From Lachnospiraceae bacterium UBA1258 (GTDB lineage: Bacteria > Bacillota > Clostridia > Lachnospirales > Lachnospiraceae), in NCBI GenBank assembly GCA_002308235.1, contig DBVS01000004.1:4672-16774 (forward strand): a stretch of DNA of 12,103 nucleotides, given 5' to 3'. The notes below the pieces were generated by a model that was not told the origin of the DNA, did not search any database, and worked only from the letters and a program-made list of their open reading frames with translations. Positions 6,490 to 12,103 of this stretch are shown one piece after another. The position numbers and the translations under genes were made by a program. How positions within the stretch are numbered: the stretch's first letter is position 1; every line of letters starts with the position of its first letter.

Positions 6490-7113
6490 TCAGTCGGGAA
6501 TTACCAGTCCGCCGGTACGGGCCTTGACCGCCAGCTCAAGTCTTGAACGAAAGCCCGTCTTTTCGATCATGTTTGTAATGTGCATCTTGACGGTTCTTTC
6601 GGATATTCCCAGTTTATCCGCGATTTCTTTGTTGGAACGTCCGTCCGTAAGCTCGCGAAGAACTTCCGTCTCTCTCTCTGTAAACTCGGTACTTACGGCA
6701 TTTCCGAGGCTAACAACAGGGGTTGAATCGGGATAAACCGATTCTCCGGCCATGGTGCGCTTCATAACGGCCAGGATAGGTTCTTCCTGAACCTCCTTGT
6801 ACCAGAAGCTGTCTGCGCCGATCTGTTTGGCGCGGTTTATGTAGGAAACCTCCGGCATGGAAGTCACCATCAAAACTTTGGCGGAAGGACAGTTTTCTTT
6901 AATGGTCTTTGCCACCGTAAGGCCGCTGGCACCTTCGGTCATGACAATATCCATGATGACCAGGTCTGCGCCGAATTTAAGCACATAATCGGCTGCTTCC
7001 GAAGCGCTTGCGAAAGAACCCGCAAGAATAAATTCTTCCGATTCCGCAATCGCTCCTTCAAATACCTGCCTGGACATCAAAAAGTCGTCGGCAATAACCA
7101 CTCTGTATGCCAA
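6490..7113 (-). CDS. NarL/LuxR-family response regulator
   Basis: The protein is 207 residues. The receiver domain (about 3-122) has acidic residues D9-D10, phospho-acceptor D55 in LVIMDIVM, T84/S85 in LMVTSMPEV, and K106. The C-terminal LuxR-type helix-turn-helix (about 143-203) shows FTERETEVLRELTDGRSNKE and ADKLGISERTVKMHITNMIE, complete and conventional. The start is TTG (7113-7111), supported by AAGGAG (7122-7127) at 8 bases; the first in-frame ATG is at codon 13 and would cut off the D9-D10 pair. It begins 14 bp after the stop of the histidine kinase gene, which should phosphorylate it. It acts as a DNA-binding transcription regulator; its targets are not visible here. It is the last gene of the three-gene operon, which ends at the hairpin at 6439-6467. 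Confidence 0.93.
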   Translation of the reverse strand: MAYRVVIADDFLMSRQVFEGAIAESEEFILAGSFASASEAADYVLKFGADLVIMDIVMTEGASGLTVAKTIKENCPSAKVLMVTSMPEVSYINRAKQIGADSFWYKEVQEEPILAVMKRTMAGESVYPDSTPVVSLGNAVSTEFTERETEVLRELTDGRSNKEIADKLGISERTVKMHITNMIEKTGFRSRLELAVKARTGGLVIPD

Positions 7114-7127
7114 AATACGCTCTCCTT

Positions 7128-9140
7128 CTAGTCTGCGTCAAAGGGCAGTTCGATCCTTATGGTGAATTCGGGACCCGGGGTAACCTTCATGGTCCCGCCC
7201 GCCGATTCGACCCTGTATCTTAGATTCTTAAGCCCGCCGGTCTCTTTGACGGTTTCATTTATTTCGGAACTTGCTGCACCATCTAATTCAGCGGCATCTT
7301 CCTTTAAGACTATAATACACGACTTTTCGTCCGATTCAATCGAAACATAGGCCTTCCTGCCCGCTGTATGCCTTAAAATGTTGGTGATATGCACGGTTAT
7401 TGCCGTATCGATCACACTTCTAAGCTGCTTGTTTGCAGGAATAGTCCCTGAGAGCAAAACATCCACGCCCATGGACTTTGCCTGACGGATGCAAGTTGAA
7501 TAATCAACGCTCTCACTGTTTTCTGAAGACTCCTGTGAAGCCTCATCGATATTGCTCATTGCCCTGTTCCATTCAAAGAACAAAGCATCCTTATCGACAC
7601 GCGCAGAGTTCAATAAATACCCTTTGGTCATAAGAAGGCACCTTCCGAGAGTATCATGAATTCTGATTTTCTCAGCCATTGCTTCTTGTTCAAGAGACAA
7701 AAACGCGGCAAGCCCCAAAAGACCGTAGTCAACGCGACTCATCTCTCTGCTTCTCTTAAGAAGATTCTTGGGTGTTTTACGCATTGAATAGCGCGCGTTT
7801 AATTCAAATCTAAAGGTATCGTCAGACTCACTGCACTTTACTTTTGCGCCTAAGATATCAAGGATTTCTTCACTTACCCATTCACGTCTAAGCAGTGCGT
7901 CTGCGGCTTCAAATGGTTCCATTCCGACATCCACGCTCATCTTAAAGCTGATATGCTCATGCTCTTGTGACACCTGCACCTTTACATAGCAGGCGTTCAG
8001 AAGTCCGGAACCCATAATCTTGTCAAAAAACTCATAAGCTGTGATTATCAAAAGTGAAGGGACTTCAGCCTTACCGGTTTCTTCGTACCCGGTGGAAACA
8101 CCCGCAAGTTCGTAGTATTCAAAGGATTCACGGATTGAAAGCGACAATTCCTGAGTGTTCAAAAACCCTTCTTTGTCTGCGATAAGTTCAAGATTGGCGC
8201 GGCGCTTAACATATGCGCCAAGACACCCAAGTTCGATTAAATCTTCTCTAAAGGTTTTTTCATCGCCGCAGTTTCTGAGTCTGTCAAAAATCAGCTTAAG
8301 TTCGGCCATTTTGGAGCTTACCGACTGTCTGATTCCATCTCTTATCCAGTCCCTTTCTTTAATCAAAGAATTGCCCGGTATCAGTCCAATCAGAATACAA
8401 CTCTCCCACAGCCCAAGGAAAATGAACATCTCCACTTCCTGAAGATTATAAAGAGATATTCCCCAAGCCTTCGGGCTAGAGCCTCCGTTTGCATAATAAA
8501 CACTCCAGGCTATAAGCCCCAGAAGCTGTGTAATTACAGGGATGTGCACCAGTTTCCTTGATGCGGACACTCTGCACTTTCCGAGTATGATTCCAAAAGA
8601 AATCAAAGAAAGCAACATATACCAGCCAATCGACACGTAGGCAACGGGGCCTAACTTTCCGTGAGCTGATCCGTTTGAGTACGTTATCACCACCCCGAGA
8701 GTATGATAATCGCTCATTAAAATGATTAGACACAGAGTCACGCACAGGCCTGTAAGCACGTTTATTGCCGTTCGTCTGGCATTTCTTGTTCCGATATGCT
8801 GAGTGATTGCCAAAGAAAGCACGGGAGTAACAAGCAAGGGAACATAATACAGATACCAGCAGAATCTGTCCAGAAAGCTTCCCGTTACGGCATAGTCCCA
8901 TCTGATGACTCTCACCACAAAAAGCAGGATAAGCATGACCCCGCCAAGTTCCATGCGAAACTGCACGAATCTGTCCGGGATTTCCTCATAGACAGAGACC
9001 ATCCAGAAAACAACAAGCCCGATATAAAGATAAGTGGTGATACCGTTTATGCCTATCACAGTGGACAGAATATTCCACGTCGCGGTAAGAAGTATCCACC
9101 CAAGTATCAGATAATCTGTTTTAAGACGTTTCTTTACCAT
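7128..9140 (-). CDS. Multi-pass membrane sensor histidine kinase (HisKA_3 type) with extra degenerate module
   Basis: The protein is 670 residues. About eight hydrophobic segments fill residues 10-255, a membrane sensor domain without a large extracellular loop. A linker (about 270-290) leads to a middle module (about 290-450) containing GAYVKRRANLELI (308-320), ELSLSIRESFEYYEL (331-345) and PSLLIITAYEFFDKIMG (361-377). Next comes a HisKA_3-type phosphoacceptor region with H495 in RIHDTLGRCLLMTKGYL (493-509), then an ATPase domain with N-box VHITNILRHTAG (583-594) and last G-box GGLKNLRYRVESAGG (635-649). The DxGxG motif expected between them is not recognisable; KEDAAELDG (613-621) takes its place. 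The gene overlaps the upstream cyclase by 7 bp (9134-9140) and has no strong ribosome-binding site, suggesting translational coupling. It is the likely cognate kinase of the downstream regulator. The N-box and H495 argue for a functional kinase, but the altered ATP-binding motif leaves doubt. Confidence 0.85.
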   Translation of the reverse strand: MVKKRLKTDYLILGWILLTATWNILSTVIGINGITTYLYIGLVVFWMVSVYEEIPDRFVQFRMELGGVMLILLFVVRVIRWDYAVTGSFLDRFCWYLYYVPLLVTPVLSLAITQHIGTRNARRTAINVLTGLCVTLCLIILMSDYHTLGVVITYSNGSAHGKLGPVAYVSIGWYMLLSLISFGIILGKCRVSASRKLVHIPVITQLLGLIAWSVYYANGGSSPKAWGISLYNLQEVEMFIFLGLWESCILIGLIPGNSLIKERDWIRDGIRQSVSSKMAELKLIFDRLRNCGDEKTFREDLIELGCLGAYVKRRANLELIADKEGFLNTQELSLSIRESFEYYELAGVSTGYEETGKAEVPSLLIITAYEFFDKIMGSGLLNACYVKVQVSQEHEHISFKMSVDVGMEPFEAADALLRREWVSEEILDILGAKVKCSESDDTFRFELNARYSMRKTPKNLLKRSREMSRVDYGLLGLAAFLSLEQEAMAEKIRIHDTLGRCLLMTKGYLLNSARVDKDALFFEWNRAMSNIDEASQESSENSESVDYSTCIRQAKSMGVDVLLSGTIPANKQLRSVIDTAITVHITNILRHTAGRKAYVSIESDEKSCIIVLKEDAAELDGAASSEINETVKETGGLKNLRYRVESAGGTMKVTPGPEFTIRIELPFDAD

Positions 9141-10933
9141 ACTTTTTCAAGGCGAAGAACTTCAAATCCGTCCGCCTTGCCCTTTAATTTTACGGTTCCG
9201 CCGAGACTTTCGACCTCTATCCTGTCTCCCAGCTGGTCGCATACTGCACGGCTTATATATACGCAGCCTCCCGGAGCATTGGCTTCGAGCCTTGCCGCGG
9301 TATTTACGGTATCACCGATGGCGGTATAATCCATGTGCTTGACGGCACCCATGTTTCCTACGACTGCGGGGCCGAAATGAACACCCACGCCCACCTTTAA
9401 CTCTTCGCCCATTTCGGACTTAAGTTCTTCGGACACCTTGGCTGCTCCGTCAACTATATCTTTTGCGGTAAGGATTGCGTTATACACAGCGTCCTCCTGA
9501 GGGAGAGGTGCTCCCCAGAAAGCCATCATGGCATCTCCCACGAACTTATCAAGGGTTCCGCCGTGAGCTTCTACCGCGTCACTTGCCATTGTAAGATATT
9601 TATTGAGAATAGTCACCACCTTCTCGGGAGAAAGTCGTTCGGACATGGTGGTAAAGCCGCGTACATCAACAAATAAAACCGCAATATCGCAGGTCTTGCC
9701 GCCGAGCCCAATATTCTCGGTGCCTGTTTTAAGGATCTCTTTAACGATCTCAGGCGCCACGTAACGGGCAAAGGTGTTGGTGATCTGTCTCCTTTCAAGA
9801 GCAGCCCTGATGTAATGCATAGCAATCGAAACAAGGTAAAAGACAGCAGTTCCGAAGGGTATCCACAAAGGATGGATCAAGAGCCCCGAATTATAAAGAA
9901 CCACCGAAACGATCATTGTCGCAGCAACGGTTCCAATAGCCGTAACCGATGACCAAAGAACCTTTATGTTCTGAAAGATAAATCCGCAGACAGCGCACAG
10001 CACAAAGAAAATCAAAAGCTGCGGAAAGTCCGGTGCCTCTGCTTTATACGAACGCGAAATCATCTGTTCTGCCACGTTTGCGTGAAGTTCCACACCGTAC
10101 ATCTGCTCGGCGGGATCAATCGGCGTAAAGTAAGCATCCTGAAGTGCCGTTGCGTAGGGACCTATGAAAACGATCTTTCCCGCATAAAAGTCCGAGGGAA
10201 TCTTTCCTTCGATAAGATCTGCAATTGAAATACCTTCACTGTACCCGCCGGGACCTGCGGAATAATCAACATAGAACTGGCCGCGCTTGTTTACGGAAGG
10301 CTCTGTGATCTCCTCTCCGTTAGCTTTAAGAAATGCCTCCGCAACGCGGTAAGCCATGGAATAAATGCGTTCTCCTTTATTGTCAACATACAAGACACCA
10401 TGGCGCATTATCCCGTCAAGGTCATACATGAAATTTATATGGCCCTGAGTTGTCACATTCTTAAGGGAAGAATATGGATCCTCGTAATCAAGAACCGCGT
10501 AATTTTCGATTTTAAGGCCGCCTTTGCCGTCATCCACATAATCCGTGCCCATAACGGCTACAGAGGCTGTAATGACGTTTCCGAGGGCTTTGGCGGCACT
10601 TGCAAGGTGCTCATCCGCTTCTTTGTCCGTTTCACCGCCGTAAAGAGTATCGATTGCCACCACAGCGGGCTTATTTGCGGGGTCTGCGTTGAGTGCTTCA
10701 AGAGCCCGGGCCATGATATGTCTGTCCCAGGTATTGTAGGCTCCGAGACGCTCAAAGGCGCTTTCATCTATCCCGATGATCACGATATCCGAAGACACCG
10801 CTCCGGGCCTTTGATAAAGCCTGTCCTGCGTCCATTTGTCAAGACGCTTCAAAGCCCCCATCCCCACCAGAAAGGTGAGAATGAGGCTCCCGCCAAGGGC
10901 TATTAAAAGACTTTGTTTAAGGTTCTTTTTCAT
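9134..10933 (-). CDS. CHASE2-domain class III adenylate cyclase
   Basis: The protein is 599 residues. A membrane segment (about 8-28) leads to an extracytoplasmic CHASE2 domain (about 35-300; SDIVIIGIDESAFERLGAY at 48-66, DFYAGKIVFIGPYATALQDA at 248-267). Three membrane segments (about 305-372) follow, then the cytoplasmic cyclase domain (about 410-595). Catalytic features are complete: metal-binding D423 (VLFVDVRGFTTMSE) and D467, the adenine-selecting pair K463 (TLDKFVGDAMMAFWG) and T537 (DYTAIGDTVN), and transition-state residues N544 and R548. The Lys/Thr pair indicates ATP as substrate (class IIIb-like), so the product should be cAMP. ATG 10933 has GAGG about 11 bases upstream and an extended -10 promoter before it. 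It is first in an operon with the histidine kinase and regulator. The signal sensed by CHASE2 and the cAMP receptor are not identifiable here. Confidence 0.94.
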   Translation of the reverse strand: MKKNLKQSLLIALGGSLILTFLVGMGALKRLDKWTQDRLYQRPGAVSSDIVIIGIDESAFERLGAYNTWDRHIMARALEALNADPANKPAVVAIDTLYGGETDKEADEHLASAAKALGNVITASVAVMGTDYVDDGKGGLKIENYAVLDYEDPYSSLKNVTTQGHINFMYDLDGIMRHGVLYVDNKGERIYSMAYRVAEAFLKANGEEITEPSVNKRGQFYVDYSAGPGGYSEGISIADLIEGKIPSDFYAGKIVFIGPYATALQDAYFTPIDPAEQMYGVELHANVAEQMISRSYKAEAPDFPQLLIFFVLCAVCGFIFQNIKVLWSSVTAIGTVAATMIVSVVLYNSGLLIHPLWIPFGTAVFYLVSIAMHYIRAALERRQITNTFARYVAPEIVKEILKTGTENIGLGGKTCDIAVLFVDVRGFTTMSERLSPEKVVTILNKYLTMASDAVEAHGGTLDKFVGDAMMAFWGAPLPQEDAVYNAILTAKDIVDGAAKVSEELKSEMGEELKVGVGVHFGPAVVGNMGAVKHMDYTAIGDTVNTAARLEANAPGGCVYISRAVCDQLGDRIEVESLGGTVKLKGKADGFEVLRLEKVW

Positions 10934-10961
10934 CGTTTCCGATCCTCGATTTTATATACAC

Positions 10962-10970
10962 ATTATAGCA
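10962..10970 (-). promoter_or_regulatory. Extended -10 promoter of the cyclase-kinase-regulator operon
   Basis: On the minus strand TGCTATAAT (plus-strand 10970 to 10962) is a perfect extended -10 element. No good -35 hexamer is seen at 16-18 bases upstream, as is common for extended -10 promoters. Transcription would start near 10955, about 22 bases before the cyclase ATG. It occupies the 62-bp gap after the BspA-like gene, in which I see no convincing intrinsic terminator. Confidence 0.6.
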
Positions 10971-10995
10971 TTATTCCGCCGACGGCATTTTCTTA

Positions 10996-12103
10996 TTAAG
11001 GTTCCGGGAAAGCATCAACAGCATGTACTTCAAACTTTGAATTCCAGTTTATGCCTGAGTAAGATGAAGCATAAGCATTCAGATAGTATATTTTAACTTG
11101 TCCATCCTGGAACCCGCCAAAGACTCCGTCATACGAAGATGAAATGGTGGGACCGGTTCCTTTAAGGTAAATAGTATTAACATATTCCGAATCTGTAATA
11201 GCACTACTTGATGTTCCGTTCCATACTCCGCCAAATGCTCCTTGGTACAATTCACAGCCTTCCGGTATGTAGATACTCAAATTCTTACATTTTGAAAATG
11301 CATTGTTATAAATGGCATGAATATCATCTGATAAGACAACCTTGTTTAGGCTGTTACAATACATAAATGTATTTCCTATTATGGCTTTATTAGCGTTTCC
11401 CGATCCGGTTATAGTTACTGTTGTTAATGCCTGGCAAATGTAAAATGCATAAGAGCATGCGTACTGATCTGATGAATCCTGAGTTCTTGTAAAACTTTTG
11501 AACTTCCCTATTTCTACCGTTGTTAATGATGAACAACCCTTAAATGCATATATACCAAAGTTCTCCCCGTTAGGCATAATGGCTTGAGTTAGTGCTGTAC
11601 ACTGGTAAAATGCACCAGCGCCAACGGTTTTAACATTCGATAAATCTACCGACGCTAAACTCGTGCAATTACTGAAGGTTCCGTGAGCCTCTACATTGTC
11701 TTTCCTATTGGTAGAAGTACTTCCTATCGCAGTTATATTTCCCAAATTTATAGTAATCAAATTGGGGGAATTCCTAAACACTCCATCAGCAAGCGTAGTT
11801 ATGGTGCTGGGTAACTGAACCGTGACAAGTTCGGCACTATCCTTGAAAATGTAGTCACTTATGGCTGTAATACCCTCACCTATAAGTATTTCCTGAATTG
11901 TGTCCCTGTAATTTGTACCATCAACATCCGTCCAAGGATTGGATGTTATTTGTCCCGAACCGGTAAACTCGAGAACTCTTGTTGTATTTCCGTTACTTTC
12001 GTCTCTATCATATATTTCCCACGATACATTATTGATTGTACCGGAAGCTACTGTTCCATCAGAAACTGTCACCGCGCATGTAGCTGTCTTGCTGCCGTCG
12101 GTT
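10996..12103 (-). CDS. BspA-like leucine-rich (LRR_5) surface protein, C-terminal part, N-terminus outside window
   Basis: The frame is open from the right edge to the stop at 10996, showing 368 residues. The visible N-terminal end (TDGSKTATCAVTVSDG) looks like the last strand of a bacterial Ig-like Big_2 domain. A segment of the type W-x-I-x-D...FTGSGQI...W follows, then BspA-type leucine-rich repeats of about 22-25 residues: IQEILIGEGITAISDYIF, LVTVQLPSTITTLADGVFRN, LASVDLSNVKTVGAGAFYQC, LTTVEIGKF and LNKVVLSDDIHAIYNNAFSK. The protein ends in FEVHAVDAFPEP, with no LPxTG motif or terminal membrane anchor. Known: such proteins are secreted or cell-surface and often bind host, other cells or polymers. 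The GTG at 12072 is probably internal, because the upstream codons still read as the same domain. The DNA is visibly more AT-rich than in the neighbouring genes. Its role in this organism cannot be specified. Confidence 0.85.
   Translation of the reverse strand, partial: TDGSKTATCAVTVSDGTVASGTINNVSWEIYDRDESNGNTTRVLEFTGSGQITSNPWTDVDGTNYRDTIQEILIGEGITAISDYIFKDSAELVTVQLPSTITTLADGVFRNSPNLITINLGNITAIGSTSTNRKDNVEAHGTFSNCTSLASVDLSNVKTVGAGAFYQCTALTQAIMPNGENFGIYAFKGCSSLTTVEIGKFKSFTRTQDSSDQYACSYAFYICQALTTVTITGSGNANKAIIGNTFMYCNSLNKVVLSDDIHAIYNNAFSKCKNLSIYIPEGCELYQGAFGGVWNGTSSSAITDSEYVNTIYLKGTGPTISSSYDGVFGGFQDGQVKIYYLNAYASSYSGINWNSKFEVHAVDAFPEP

Noticed and set aside
8796..9329. Plus-strand 177-codon frame across the kinase/cyclase junction
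   Set aside because: It is antisense to two genes with complete catalytic motifs and has low-complexity, non-domain translation.
10400..10906. Plus-strand 168-codon frame
   Set aside because: It is antisense to the CHASE2 domain of the cyclase and has no supporting signals.
10934..10995. Possible terminator in GC-rich CCGCCGACGGC after the BspA-like gene
   Set aside because: The symmetry is only about 4 bp with a one-base loop and no T-run on the minus strand, so it does not meet the pattern of an intrinsic terminator.
12070..12072. GTG at 12072 as the real start of the BspA-like gene
   Set aside because: The ten codons upstream to the window edge remain open and read as part of the same Ig-like strand (TDGSKTATCA). 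There is no ribosome-binding site and no signal peptide after it, so the gene is cut by the window edge.

Overview
The window looks like chromosome from a Bacillota (Firmicutes) bacterium of the class Clostridia, most likely a gut or rumen Lachnospiraceae. Four things point there: a YesU homologue next to an AraC-type regulator with an extracytoplasmic sensor domain, a heterodimeric ABC exporter, a BspA-like leucine-rich surface protein with a Big_2-type segment, and strong AGGAGG ribosome-binding sites with some non-ATG starts. This placement is from gene content only. No rRNA, tRNA, CRISPR array, transposase or phage gene was seen.

Region 1 (1-2512, minus strand): a YesU-family (DUF1961) gene overlaps by one base a large membrane-bound sensor/AraC-type regulator that runs off the left edge before its expected DNA-binding domain. 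B. subtilis has yesS and yesU close together in its rhamnogalacturonan (pectin) locus, so this is probably the edge of a plant-polysaccharide utilisation locus.

Region 2 (2512-2863): a dense divergent control region. Two good sigma-A-type promoters face away from each other and share almost the same -35 bases. The rightward one leads into a 30-codon ORF with an excellent ribosome-binding site, then a strong intrinsic terminator, then an ABC exporter operon. A segment inside the 30-codon ORF can pair with the 5' arm and loop of the terminator over 12 base pairs. This resembles the bmrB leader/attenuator upstream of bmrCD in B. subtilis and is the most interesting part of the window.

Region 3 (2863-6414, plus strand): two consecutive ABC exporter half-transporters, each membrane domain plus ATPase. 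Their degenerate motifs are complementary, as expected of a heterodimer with one consensus and one degenerate ATP site. The first appears to lack a standard start codon. A 12-bp hairpin usable in both directions closes the operon against the convergent operon on its right.

Region 4 (10933-6490, minus strand): a three-gene signalling operon, transcribed from an extended -10 promoter. It encodes a CHASE2-class III adenylate cyclase, a multi-pass HisKA_3-type histidine kinase with an extra unusual middle module, and a NarL/LuxR-type response regulator. The first two genes overlap by 7 bp and the next two are 14 bp apart.

Region 5 (10996 to the right edge, minus strand): the C-terminal part of a BspA-like LRR_5 surface protein, visibly more AT-rich than the rest, entering from beyond the window.
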